NCBI GenBank assembly: GCA_964586225.1
Contig: CAZPHD010000024.1
Coordinates: forward strand, 1 to 44,878
Direction: 5' to 3'
From: JANJUB01 sp964586225
GTDB taxonomy: Bacteria; Armatimonadota; Fimbriimonadia; Fimbriimonadales; Fimbriimonadaceae
DNA length: 44,878 nt
In this document: positions 32,700 to 40,609 of the stretch, piece after piece
Layout: each line of letters starts with the position of its first letter
Numbering within the stretch: position 1 is the stretch's first letter
Program-made: the position numbers and the translations under genes
The notes under the pieces: generated by a model
Databases searched by the model: none
The model's input: the letters and a program-made list of their open reading frames with translations, nothing else
What the model was told of the DNA's origin: nothing

Positions 32700-33380
32700 T
32701 TATTGTGACGCCGAGGTTCGCCGCTCGTGTTCGGCGAGCATGAGCGTTCCTCCTGCAACAAGGCCGGGAAGGAGGAGCACGTTGACCAGCGGGATCACCG
32801 TCAGCAGTCCACTCGCCACCGCGAACGTCGCCGATCCGCGTACGCCGAACGCGCGTCGGGCTTGCGTTGGGAAGAGGATCCCGCGGCGCAGGTAGGGTGC
32901 GGCGGTGTAGTCATAAAGGCAAAGCCATGCTGCAAGGAGCACGCCCGCCAGCGGCAGCCAAAAGCAGCCGCACGTAAAGAAGAAGATGGCAAGCGCGAAG
33001 ATGCCGCGCGTCAAGGTATCGGTGATGAGTTCACCCTTGGTGAGCCGATGCTCAGGTGGATTCGCGCTGACCTCCTTCTCAATCTCGAAGCTCAACTTCT
33101 CCCACAAGAATGAGCTGAGCAGACCCGAGATAGCAGCAAACACGATGCCCGCGAGGAACCACCACAGAATCGCATAGCCGATGCGCAAGAGGGCTCCACC
33201 GACCCACGAACCCAAACCCCACTGCGTGAGCGTCCGATCTCCCCAGGGCACGATCAGCCAGTAGCCCAGCCCCATGATGGTCAAGAGGATGAGTGCCGAA
33301 ATTGCCATAGGCCGCCAGATGAACGGCCAGAACCGGCGATTCCCGAAGACCAGAGCAATGCCTTGCGCGATGTATTGCAC
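32700..33380 (-). CDS. EI24/CysZ-like membrane protein
   Basis: Integral membrane protein of 226 residues related to the EI24 domain family, which includes the sulfate permease CysZ; transport of sulfate here is not shown. It opens MQYIAQGIALVFGNRRFWPF, the usual start for the family (G...L..P.LW...). Helices follow at about 25-45, 65-95, 125-155 and 180-210. The helical hairpin between the first two carries W-FLAGIVFAAISGLLSSFLW. FTCGCFWLPLAGVLLAAWLC and ATFAVASGLLTVIPLVNVLL with PGLVAGGTLM complete the pattern. It starts with GTG and precedes trpB by five bases. No sulfur-assimilation genes are near. Confidence 0.85.
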   Translation of the reverse strand: MQYIAQGIALVFGNRRFWPFIWRPMAISALILLTIMGLGYWLIVPWGDRTLTQWGLGSWVGGALLRIGYAILWWFLAGIVFAAISGLLSSFLWEKLSFEIEKEVSANPPEHRLTKGELITDTLTRGIFALAIFFFTCGCFWLPLAGVLLAAWLCLYDYTAAPYLRRGILFPTQARRAFGVRGSATFAVASGLLTVIPLVNVLLLPGLVAGGTLMLAEHERRTSASQ

Positions 33381-33429
33381 GTAGGCTGTTACGAGAGAGA
33401 CCGCGTTTCCGATGCGGAAACTCGCGTGC

Positions 33430-33516
33430 GATTTCAGATTTCAGATTGATGATCTAAGATTGAGGGCACGGTCAGCCGTCCCCAATCTAAAATCAATAAA
33501 TCTGAAATCTGAAATC
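33430..33516. repeat. Palindromic heptamer repeat, GATTTCA type
   Basis: The left arm GATTTCAGATTTCAGATT (33430-33447) and the right arm AATCTGAAATCTGAAATC (33499-33516) pair perfectly over 18 bp. Each arm is a direct repeat of GATTTCA. Inside, AGATTG (33457-33462) and CAATCT (33483-33488) extend the stem imperfectly, and ACGG-tcag-CCGT forms a small tip. It lies between the EI24 and fasciclin genes. Confidence 0.9.
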
Positions 33517-33524
33517 AGAACTGC

Positions 33525-34019
33525 TTAGTGCTTCTTCAGCTTCTTCGCGACGCTCGGAGGCAGCAGCACCGTATCGATCACATGGATGACGCCGTTCGTT
33601 GCCATCACGTCTGCCGTGACAAGGCCGCTCTTGTTAAAGGTCACGTTCTTGCCCTTTATCGTGACAAGCAGGTTCTCACCCTGGACGGTCTTCGCTTGGA
33701 GGCCGTTCTTTAGGTTCGTCGAGAGCACCTTGCCGGCGATGACGTGGTAGGTCAGCACTTCGGTGAGCAACTTCTTGTCCTTGAGCAAGGTATCCACGAG
33801 CGACTTCGGCAACTTGGCAAACGCCTTGTCTGTCGGCGCGAAAACGGTGAACGGTCCCTTGCTCTTAAGCGTGTCCACCAGCCCGGCTTCCGTCACGAGC
33901 TTGGTCAGAGTCGTGAACTGTCCAGCACCGACGGCGGTGTCGACAATGTCCTTCTGGGCAAACGCCGAGACGGCGAAGGCAGCGGTGGCGAGCGTGGCAA
34001 ACATCTTCGTCAGTTTCAT
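33525..34019 (-). CDS. Secreted fasciclin-domain protein
   Basis: Surface adhesion-type domain. The 164-residue product has a signal peptide (MKLTKMFATLATAAFAVSAF, cleavage after AFA). A single FAS1 domain fills the rest, with the H1 and H2 motifs: FTVFAPTDKAFAKLP near 58-72 and a late VIHVIDTVLLPP. The stretch LTEVLTYHVIAGKVLSTNLK, with the conserved YHV, is also present. Tail KKLKKH is basic. In other bacteria such proteins have roles in adhesion or symbiosis; the partner is unknown. Transcribed from the gap shared with the divergent DinB gene. A palindromic heptamer repeat begins nine bases after its stop. Confidence 0.95.
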   Translation of the reverse strand: MKLTKMFATLATAAFAVSAFAQKDIVDTAVGAGQFTTLTKLVTEAGLVDTLKSKGPFTVFAPTDKAFAKLPKSLVDTLLKDKKLLTEVLTYHVIAGKVLSTNLKNGLQAKTVQGENLLVTIKGKNVTFNKSGLVTADVMATNGVIHVIDTVLLPPSVAKKLKKH

Positions 34020-34101
34020 GAGAGGTCTTTGTCCTTGGGGCTCCTTCGAGCCTTAACGCATCATTACGAGATGATATTTAGGACCGTCAGCGCATTTCTG
34101 A

Positions 34102-34107
34102 CATACT
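34102..34107 (+). promoter_or_regulatory. -10-like CATACT, probable leaderless promoter of the DinB gene
   Basis: CATACT, six bases (ttgcaa), then ATG 34114. An upstream in-frame TTG at 34108 lies inside the spacer, so ATG is preferred. Confidence 0.5.
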
Positions 34108-34113
34108 TTGCAA

Positions 34114-34611
34114 ATGACCGTCACCGAAGCTCTGCTTGACTCGTGGGACCGTCAATGCCGGATGCTCGACAACCTGCTCGGCATCCTGACGCCGGACCTC
34201 CTTGAGGCGAAGCCGAGCGACGATGGTTGGACGGTGGCGTTCCACCTTGCCCATATTCATGGCACGCGACGTTACTGGCAGATGCACGCGACGGGTAGCG
34301 AGAGCCCGGTTGGGCCAAGTCTCTACACCGTCCAGGGTGACGATTACATTCCGTCGCACGATTTGGAAGCGATTCGCGCTCGGTTGAGCGAAAGTGGGGC
34401 GTTGGTGCGGAGCTGGGTTGCCGAACAGATTGAACTCGGTTCGCAGCAGGTGGGCAACTACGACCATCCGGTGATGTACCTCCAGCACATGATTTGGCAT
34501 GAGGGGTGGCACTATGGGTTGCTCATGCTCGCGCTGCGTCTTGCAGGGCACGAACCCTCCGAGGAGTGGGAGTGCGCTCACATTTGGGACTTGTGGCGCC
34601 TTCCAGATTAG
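34114..34611 (+). CDS. DinB-family metal-binding four-helix protein
   Basis: Member of the DinB/YfiT superfamily of metal-dependent proteins; many act as thiol transferases (bacillithiol, mycothiol) or hydrolases, but this one is not assigned. The 165-residue product (from ATG 34114) has helix 1 VTEALLDSWDRQCRMLDNLL. A histidine cluster, WTVAFHLAHIHGTRRYW, is near 48-62. A second cluster, YLQHMIWHEGWHYGLLMLAL, is near 127-146. His residues of both clusters are the likely metal ligands. No signal peptide. The initiation site is chosen at ATG because CATACT is exactly six bases before. It is divergent from the fasciclin gene. The downstream neighbour is on the opposite strand. Confidence 0.9.
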   Translation: MTVTEALLDSWDRQCRMLDNLLGILTPDLLEAKPSDDGWTVAFHLAHIHGTRRYWQMHATGSESPVGPSLYTVQGDDYIPSHDLEAIRARLSESGALVRSWVAEQIELGSQQVGNYDHPVMYLQHMIWHEGWHYGLLMLALRLAGHEPSEEWECAHIWDLWRLPD

Positions 34612-34661
34612 CGGTCCGGCCGTGCGAGTCGCGCTTCGACACGCGGAGATAGAGCTTGAAG

Positions 34662-34683
34662 CGCTGGCAAAAACCAGCCAGCG
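34662..34683. other. Hairpin between converging genes
   Basis: CGCTGGC (34662-34668), an 8-base loop, GCCAGCG (34677-34683), between the DinB gene and the converging peptidase gene. Neither strand has a T tract right after the stem, so it is not a standard intrinsic terminator. Confidence 0.45.
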
Positions 34684-34699
34684 TCCTCGTGACTTGAAC

Positions 34700-35272
34700 T
34701 CACGGATTGCGAGATGAAACCGTGATTGTGTTCGTCTCCGGATCGAAGTCAACAGCGACACCCAGTGCCTCCGACAGGGCGCGGACCGGGGCGTAGCTGA
34801 CGCCAACCTCCACTTTGGCACCGTCAATCGTTTGGCCGTTGACCACCAGTTTCAGTTCCCGCTTGCCCGGCAAGGCCCACTCACGGGCGTCGTCGACATT
34901 GCCCCCAACCGACACGTGGAGGTGCGTTCGATGCGGATTCGGCCCCGTATAGGTTCGCCAGACCCAGGCACGTGACGAGGCCACACCGCTCATGATCTGG
35001 CCGTTCCAAATCAGATACTTGATCCGAGGGTCGCGGCTTGCTTGCAACGCCTTGGCGATCTGGTCGCAATCGCAACCGCTCGAGGGGTTGTGGGTGATGT
35101 CGAACGCGCACACGACTCCATTCGCGTTCGGGTTGTGATCGCTCGTTCGTGAGGCATGGGCGGCATCGCCGATGGTGCCATCATGGTGCTTGGTTCGGCG
35201 CGGCCAAGCCCGGTCAACTTGCGCTCGAAGCGTGACAAGACTACGCGCCAATCTCCACGTGGATCCCTGCAT
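34700..35272 (-). CDS. M15-like peptidase with copper-amine-oxidase-like C-terminal domain
   Basis: Probable peptidoglycan peptidase or endolysin-like enzyme. Residues 1-125 contain the layout of phage-type M15/VanY-like peptidases: DAAHASRTSDHNPNANGVVC with AFDITHNP (zinc-binding His and Asp) and, later, RTHLHVSVGG (HxH). Residues 130-190 match a copper-amine-oxidase N-terminal-like module (LKLVVNGQTIDGAKVEVGVS, then YAPVRALSEALGV, VDFDPETNTITV). This module occurs in secreted wall proteins. There is no signal peptide, as in endolysins, so export is by lysis or an unknown route; no holin lies near. No -10-like word is found near the ATG. The gene is divergent from the thioredoxin-like gene. 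The sequence gives no evidence of a prophage around it. Confidence 0.8.
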   Translation of the reverse strand: MQGSTWRLARSLVTLRAQVDRAWPRRTKHHDGTIGDAAHASRTSDHNPNANGVVCAFDITHNPSSGCDCDQIAKALQASRDPRIKYLIWNGQIMSGVASSRAWVWRTYTGPNPHRTHLHVSVGGNVDDAREWALPGKRELKLVVNGQTIDGAKVEVGVSYAPVRALSEALGVAVDFDPETNTITVSSRNP

Positions 35273-35335
35273 ATTTGGTCCGCAACTCGAAAAAGAAAAG
35301 TCAACCCTTGGGCTGTGTCAGACGTCCTATTAGCC

Positions 35336-35869
35336 ATGAAACGCGCTTTCATCGTGGTGGCCGCCCTGGCCACATTCGCCCATGCCGGTCAAGACGGCTA
35401 TCCCCCAATCGTCTCCGTCAAGCAGTTCTATGCTGCCAATGACTTCCGCGGCAAGAAGGCTCCCGAGTTCTTCGTTGAGAAGTGGCTCACGGCGAAGCCG
35501 GACCTCAAGGGCAAGATTCTCTTCATCGACTTCTGGGCGACCTGGTGTGGTCCTTGCGTCCAGCTCATTCCCAAGGTCAACGAGTGGCACGCGAAGTTCG
35601 GCAAGGACGTCGCCTTCATTGGGGTGAGCGATGAGCCCGAGGACACCGTGAAGAAGTTCATGGCGGGTAAGAAGATGGACTACGCGCAGGCGCTTGACTC
35701 GAAGAAGACGATGAGCAAGGCGCTTGGCGTGCAGGGCATTCCGCACGTCATGATCGTCACTCCTGATGGCATCTGCCGATGGCAGGGCTGGCCGGAACGC
35801 CCAGAAGACAAGCTCACTGAGGCCACGATGAACCAGATCATCGCGGCCTGGAAGAAGAACAAGAACTAG
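35336..35869 (+). CDS. Exported TlpA-like thioredoxin
   Basis: Thiol-disulfide oxidoreductase outside the cytoplasm. With the ATG at 35336 the product has 178 residues and a signal peptide (MKRAFIVVAALATFAHAG, cleavage after AHA). A thioredoxin fold contains FIDFWATWCGPCVQLIPKVN with active-site Cys71 and Cys74. The cis-proline segment is VQGIPHVMIV. A TlpA/ResA-type central insertion lies between (VAFIGVSDEPEDTVKKFMAG). It may reduce disulfides in cytochrome c maturation or repair; the partner is not shown here. The frame is open to 35156, but the signal peptide fixes the start. Its stop overlaps the converging methyltransferase stop by three bases. Confidence 0.93.
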   Translation: MKRAFIVVAALATFAHAGQDGYPPIVSVKQFYAANDFRGKKAPEFFVEKWLTAKPDLKGKILFIDFWATWCGPCVQLIPKVNEWHAKFGKDVAFIGVSDEPEDTVKKFMAGKKMDYAQALDSKKTMSKALGVQGIPHVMIVTPDGICRWQGWPERPEDKLTEATMNQIIAAWKKNKN

Positions 35870-36780
35870 CTCCAGCGTGACTTCATCGAGGCGTTCAACA
35901 CCCAGCGTGTGAACGCCTCGTGGTCGTATTGAGAGGGCGACCGAGCCGCAAGGATTCCGTGCTTTAGTCGATCCAGGGGCCGAGCTTGCCGCCTGAGCGC
36001 AAACCGCGCCGCGCGGATCCGCTCGCGCAAGCCACTGCTTGCCCTTACGGTTGAGGTCGAAGTCTCCGTCCACTTCGCGGCGTAGTCGCTCTGGATGGCG
36101 GGAGCCTCGAATGGCTTCACCGCCGCCGTCTTGCGGGCGCGAATGAGCATCAACGTTGGATGGGAGTTGACCAGAGTCACTCGACGCCCCAACTCGGCGG
36201 GGTCGCGAACCTCGAAGACTTCGGACCGGTCAGAGCCTTTGCTCGTTTGCTCGTAAAGAAACACGCCCTCAAGTTCGAATCCGTTCTCGGCCGAGAACAT
36301 GCGGAAGATCAGCTCGGGTGAGAATTGGTAGAAGCCATGCCCCAGGTGGTTGTTGGCCGTGGTCACCGAGATCAGATGTCCGCCGGGGCCAACGAGTTCC
36401 ATTGCGTTCGCCCAGGCAACGCGAACGTCAAAGACATGTTCAAGGGTCCCGCCATCAAACACGAGTGTGAACTGGTTGGCGAGCTCCGGCGGGATGGGCT
36501 CATTCAAGCTGTGAACAATCGTCGCCGATTCATAGTCGGACGCGTCCATTGAGTCGACCTGGTGCGCTCCCAACCACGTGAACAGGGATTCCGCGTAGGG
36601 CATGGAAGCCGAGATCGCGTCGCGCTCGAGTTCACTCAGCCCAAGGTCGCGAAGGGCAAGATCAATCTCCCAGGGTGCGCAATGGAGGTTTTGTCGGCCC
36701 AGCATCAAGGTTCGTTCGAAGCGAACACCGGTCTGCGCTGCCAGCATCAGAAACCGCAGTGACGCCGCATCAACCCCCAT
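35866..36780 (-). CDS. Probable SAM-dependent methyltransferase
   Basis: Product of 304 residues. The central part has the class I methyltransferase pattern: FTLVFDGGTLEHVFDVRVAW (acidic strand and helix), GPGGHLISVTTANNHLGHGF and YQFSPELIFRMFSAENGFEL. The SAM-binding first motif is less clear: FERTLMLGRQNLHCAPWEID near the N-terminus stands where a glycine-rich loop is usual, so the assignment is by overall pattern. Such proteins are often found with polysaccharide or glycosylation genes. The basic, Arg-rich C-terminus (ERIRAARFALRRQARPLDRL) is unusual. Start at ATG 36780, not 36813, because CATAAT lies exactly six bases upstream. The gene converges with the thioredoxin gene. Confidence 0.72.
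   Translation of the reverse strand: MGVDAASLRFLMLAAQTGVRFERTLMLGRQNLHCAPWEIDLALRDLGLSELERDAISASMPYAESLFTWLGAHQVDSMDASDYESATIVHSLNEPIPPELANQFTLVFDGGTLEHVFDVRVAWANAMELVGPGGHLISVTTANNHLGHGFYQFSPELIFRMFSAENGFELEGVFLYEQTSKGSDRSEVFEVRDPAELGRRVTLVNSHPTLMLIRARKTAAVKPFEAPAIQSDYAAKWTETSTSTVRASSGLRERIRAARFALRRQARPLDRLKHGILAARSPSQYDHEAFTRWVLNASMKSRWS
35888..35919. other. Hairpin at convergent gene ends
   Basis: GAGGCGTTCA-A-CAC pairs with GTG-TGAACGCCTC: 13 bp with one bulged base and a five-base loop, inside the last codons of the methyltransferase gene and just after the thioredoxin stop. No T tract follows. It may stop transcription or act as an RNA end; unproven. Confidence 0.5.
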
Positions 36781-36786
36781 AACGCC

Positions 36787-36792
36787 ATTATG
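36787..36792 (-). promoter_or_regulatory. -10-like CATAAT, decides the methyltransferase start
   Basis: Minus strand CATAAT, six bases (ggcgtt), then ATG 36780. The longer start at 36813 would put this site inside the gene. Confidence 0.5.
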
Positions 36793-36867
36793 GCGTGACC
36801 AACGAGCCTGCAAACTTGGCTAAACTAGAGCGGCTCTCGATGGGGGCTGGTTGAGGAGGATGAACCC

Positions 36868-37959
36868 TTGGCGATGACGATTGACGACCTCTTGCGCGAC
36901 TTGGTCAACAAGGAGGCAAGTGATCTCCACTTGACGGCGGGGCAGCCGCCGGTCATGCGCATTCACGGCGAACTGACGCGGATGCCCATGGACCCGCTAT
37001 CCGAACCGGAACTAGAGAAGCTCTTGTTCGCGATCGTAAACGAAGATCGCAAGAAGCGGCTGTACGAACAGCGCGAACTGGACCTTTCCTATTTTGTTGA
37101 AGGTGCCGCTCGCTTTCGAGTCAACATGTTCTGGCAGCGACACCGGCTCGGGGCTGTGTTTCGCGTCATCCCCTACAAGATCAAGTCGATCGACGAGCTT
37201 CGGCTACCCCAGATCACGAAGGAGCTTTCCCTGCTCCCAAGAGGCCTGATTCTCGTCACTGGACCGACCGGTTCGGGCAAGTCGACGTCTCTGGCCGCGA
37301 TGATCAATCATATCAACATGAACTCGCGGGCGCACATCATGACGATCGAAGACCCGATCGAGTATGTCCACCAGGACAAGCAGTGCATTGTGAATCAGCG
37401 TGAGTTGGGAACGGACACCTTTGCCTTCCACGAAGCGCTGCGCCACGTCATGCGGCAAAACCCAGACGTGATCCTCGTCGGTGAGATGCGCGATCTCGAG
37501 ACGATCCAGCTTGCAATCACGGCGGCGGAAACGGGACACCTTGTTCTCTCAACCCTGCACACGGTTGACTCTGCCCAAACGATCGATCGTATCGTTGACG
37601 TTTTTGATCCGGACCAGCAGGCGCAGATTCGAACCCAACTGAGCGTCACACTTCGGGGCATCGTCTCGCAAACCCTGCTCCCGACCAAGGATGGCAAAGG
37701 GCGCGTTGGTGCCTTTGAAGCCATGGTCGTGACGCCGTCCATCCGAACGCTGATTCGTGATGGCAAGACCCACCAGCTGTATAGCGAAATCCAAACCGGT
37801 GCTGATCAAGGCATGCAGACCCTCGACAGCGATCTCTTGAGACTGGTCGAGAACGGCACCGTTGAATACGAGCAGGCGATCGCCAAGTCGTCGATCCCGC
37901 TCGAGTTCACGAGAATGGCCCAGAAGCGGGGCATTGTGGAGGCACCCACTCATGCATGA
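36868..37959 (+). CDS. pilT: Type IV pilus retraction ATPase PilT (first copy)
   Basis: Hexameric ATPase at the base of the type IV pilus; powers pilus retraction and twitching motility. The 363-residue product has the PilT N-terminal domain (ASDLHLTAGQPPVMRIHGEL), Walker A GPTGSGKST near 132, the Asp box IEDPIEYVH, Walker B VILVGEMRDLETI and the His box HLVLSTLHTVDS. It also has the PilT-type AIREGK-like region TLIRDGKTHQLYSEIQTG. The start is TTG at 36868, since GAGGAGG at 36853-36859 sits eight bases before it; an ATG at 36874 is less well spaced. The second pilT overlaps its end by eight bases. The remaining pilus genes are elsewhere. Confidence 0.95.
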   Translation: MAMTIDDLLRDLVNKEASDLHLTAGQPPVMRIHGELTRMPMDPLSEPELEKLLFAIVNEDRKKRLYEQRELDLSYFVEGAARFRVNMFWQRHRLGAVFRVIPYKIKSIDELRLPQITKELSLLPRGLILVTGPTGSGKSTSLAAMINHINMNSRAHIMTIEDPIEYVHQDKQCIVNQRELGTDTFAFHEALRHVMRQNPDVILVGEMRDLETIQLAITAAETGHLVLSTLHTVDSAQTIDRIVDVFDPDQQAQIRTQLSVTLRGIVSQTLLPTKDGKGRVGAFEAMVVTPSIRTLIRDGKTHQLYSEIQTGADQGMQTLDSDLLRLVENGTVEYEQAIAKSSIPLEFTRMAQKRGIVEAPTHA

Positions 37960-39154
37960 ACGAATCGAACGCTTGTTGCGACGAACCGTCGAAATGGACG
38001 GGTCAGATCTTCACTTCAAGACGGACACCGGCAAAGTCTACGTCCGTGTCTATGGCGAGCTGGTTCAACTTGAAGATGAGCCGCCGTTTCCAAGCGACGA
38101 GTTTCAGAAGGCGCTGTTCCAGATGTTCTCCGAGGATCAGCAGAAGCGCTACTACAAAGAGCATGATCTTGACTTTGCAACCGAAGTCAAGGGGCTGGCG
38201 CGGTTCCGCGGAAACGTCTATCAACAGCGCGGATGCACCCAGGCTGCCTTTCGCGTGATCCCGTACACCGTCAAATCGATGGAAGATTTGATGCTACCTG
38301 CGGCGGTCTATGACTTCATAACAAAACCACGTGGATTGGTGCTTGTGACCGGACCCGCCGGTTCGGGCAAGTCAACATCGTTGGCATCAATGATCGACCG
38401 CATAAACTCAACGCAGTCGAACCATATCGTCACCGTCGAAGATCCCATCGAGTTCGTTCACGAGGACAAGATGTCGCTGATCCACCAGCGCGAACTTTAC
38501 GAAGACACGCTGACGTTCTATAACGCGCTCAAGTACGTGCTTCGGCAAGATCCCGACGTCATCCTGGTCGGCGAAATGCGCGACCTGGAAACCATCCACC
38601 AGGCCATTACCTCGGCCGAAACCGGACACTTGGTCTTTGCGACGCTCCACACGGTCGACGCCGTGCAAACGGTTGATCGCATCATTGACGTGTTTCCGAC
38701 GCACCAGCAGCAGCAGATTCGAATGCAGTTGTCGGTCAACCTGGTCGGCGTCCTTTCGCAGACGCTCGTCAGGCGGAAGGACGGCCGGGGACGGGTGGCC
38801 GCTTATGAGGCGTTGGTTGCCACGAACGCCATTCGCAACCTGATTCGCGAGAACAAGAGCTATCAAATTGGCTCAATGATTCAGACGGGCATGAAGCAGA
38901 AGATGCAGAGTTTGGACCAGTCCATGGCCCAGCTCGTTGCGAAGGGCATTATCGACCTGGAAGACGCTCGCGCGCGGGCCAAAGATCCCGGTGAGTTCAT
39001 GCGTCTGGTCGAGCTTGGTGAGAATGCTTACCTGAACTCGCAAACGCCCGCACCTCCTCCGGGCGCTGCTCCGCCCGCGACCGATGCGGCGCCGCAACCA
39101 GCCACACCGGCTCAACCCGGCGGCGTCCAGCGCTGGCGTCCGGGTCAGAAGTAG
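37952..39154 (+). CDS. PilT/PilU-like type IV pilus ATPase (second copy)
   Basis: Paralogue of the preceding gene; a second retraction or accessory ATPase (PilU-like), probably acting with it. The 400-residue product (from ATG 37952) has the SDLHFKTDTGKVYVRVYGEL domain, Walker A GPAGSGKST near 134, VEDPIEFVH, VILVGEMRDLETI and LVFATLHTVDAVQT. A Pro/Ala-rich tail of about 40 residues (TPAPPPGAAPPATDAAPQPA), absent from the first copy, ends the protein. The GGAGG at 37937-37941 lies ten bases before the ATG. The genes overlap, so expression is coupled. Identity to the first copy is high in the core but low in the tail. It could also be the primary PilT; the naming is arbitrary. Confidence 0.92.
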   Translation: MHERIERLLRRTVEMDGSDLHFKTDTGKVYVRVYGELVQLEDEPPFPSDEFQKALFQMFSEDQQKRYYKEHDLDFATEVKGLARFRGNVYQQRGCTQAAFRVIPYTVKSMEDLMLPAAVYDFITKPRGLVLVTGPAGSGKSTSLASMIDRINSTQSNHIVTVEDPIEFVHEDKMSLIHQRELYEDTLTFYNALKYVLRQDPDVILVGEMRDLETIHQAITSAETGHLVFATLHTVDAVQTVDRIIDVFPTHQQQQIRMQLSVNLVGVLSQTLVRRKDGRGRVAAYEALVATNAIRNLIRENKSYQIGSMIQTGMKQKMQSLDQSMAQLVAKGIIDLEDARARAKDPGEFMRLVELGENAYLNSQTPAPPPGAAPPATDAAPQPATPAQPGGVQRWRPGQK

Positions 39155-39159
39155 ACGTC

Positions 39160-40534
39160 ATGAAGGGACATGGATTGCCGGGGGCGATGCCGCGCCCCCT
39201 CAACGTCACGATGGTCGGCGCGGGCAGCTTCTTCACGAATTCCGTGCTCAAGGATGTCGTGCTGATTCCCGAGAGCCAGGGCGGCGAGCTTCGGCTGGTT
39301 GATATCGACGAGGAGCGTTTGGCATTGGCCACTCAGCTCATGCAGAAGACCGTCGAGGCCACCGGGCAGGCCGATCGTTGGCGCGTACGTAGCTCGTTGG
39401 ATCGTGCGGAACTGCTGCCTGGGACCGATTACATCGTCAACTCGATCGAGGTCAGCGGGCTCGATTGCGTCCGCTTCGACAACGACCTGCCGCTTGAGTT
39501 TGGCATCAGCCAGAACATCGGCGACACGATTGGTCCGGGCGGGCTCTTCAAAGCGATGCGCACGGTGCCGGTTTGGCTTGAGATTCTTCGCGATGCCGAA
39601 CGGATGTGTCCCAATGCGCCGGTCTTGAACTACACCAATCCGATGAACGTGATGTGCCTTGCCGCACACCGGGCCACGAGGATGAAGGTCGTTGGGCTTT
39701 GCCACTCGGTACAGGGAACCAGCCGCAAGCTCGCCGGCTTCACGCCCTATCCGGTTGAGCAAGTGCAATGGCAATGTGCGGGCATCAACCATTTGGCTTG
39801 GTTCACGGAGTTTTATGGTCCCGATGGGGAATCGCTTTATCCGGGGTTGATGGCTCAAGCTCGCGACCGTGATAGTGACTTTGCGAAGGCCGAGCCGGTG
39901 CGCAGCGACATGATGCTCCACTTCGGGGCCTTCATCACCGAGTCCAGTGGCCACCTCAGCGAGTATCTGCCGTATTACCGCAAGCGGCCCGATCTCCTCG
40001 CCAAGTACACCGACACCGGATATCGGGGCGAAGAGAGCTTCTACTCCGACAACTGGCCCCAGTGGAGAGCCGACCAAGACCAGTCTCGCCGAGATATGAT
40101 CGCGGGCTCCAAGGCTATTCCGCTTGACCGAAGCGAGGAGTATGGCGCCTGGATCATTGAGGCGATTGAGAAGAATGCGCCCATCACCATCTATGGCAAC
40201 GTGGCCAATGAGGNNNNNNNNNNGCATTGAGAACCTGCCCGCGGATGGGTGCGTCGAAGTAGCCTGCTTGGTCAACCAGAACGGTGTGCAGCCGACCCGA
40301 TTTGGCCGCTTGCCGCGCCAAATGGCCGCGATCTGCGACTCGAACATGCGCATGTTTGACTTGGCTGCGGAGGCGTGTGTTAAAGGCGACGTTGAAGCGG
40401 CCAAACATGCGTTGATGCTCGATCCGCTCAGCGCCGCCTGTTGCGCACCGGCGGAACTGTCCGACCTGTTCGACCGCATGTTTGAGGCTGAGAGACCTTA
40501 CCTCGACGCCTTCTTTCGTGCGCAAACCCGGTAA
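39160..40534 (+). CDS. GH4 family glycosidase (alpha-galactosidase/glucosidase-like)
   Basis: NAD- and Mn-dependent glycosidase that works by oxidation-elimination at C3; substrates in the family are alpha-galactosides, alpha-glucosides, 6-phospho-sugars or galacturonides. NAD-binding N-terminus NVTMVGAGSFFTNSVL. Mn ligands are Cys181 (VVGLCHSVQGTS) and His211 (CAGINHLAW). Also LNYTNPMNVM and NIGDTIGPGG. No signal peptide, so intracellular. The gene is split by a run of 10 N (40214-40223): the frame before it (39160-40213) and after it (ending at 40534) differ by one, because the run is a placeholder. IENLPADGCVEVACLVNQNG after the run is the expected continuation, so it is one gene. The start could instead be ATG 39187. 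It follows pilT without a functional link. Confidence 0.88.
40214..40223. other. Assembly gap (10 N) inside the GH4 gene
   Basis: Ten N bases. The frames on both sides do not agree, so the true missing length is not 10. The expected GH4 sequence between VANE and IENLP is only two or three residues, so the missing stretch is probably short. Confidence 0.97.
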
Positions 40535-40609
40535 TTCGCTCCCGTCAATCTTGCCGGTTGCGTGTTATAGTGTAAAGGAGTTGCGCCGCTGTGCGTCGGA
40601 GGGTTGTTT

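Noticed and set aside
34662..34683. Intrinsic terminator between DinB and peptidase genes
   Set aside because: A stem exists, but no T tract follows on either strand; listed only as a hairpin.
34612..34699. tRNA-like sequence (CTTGAACTCACGGA)
   Set aside because: No cloverleaf can be folded by eye. I found no convincing tRNA or rRNA anywhere in the window.
34700..35272. Prophage remnant suggested by the endolysin-like peptidase
   Set aside because: No holin, structural, integrase or attachment-site sequence around it; neighbours are housekeeping-type genes.
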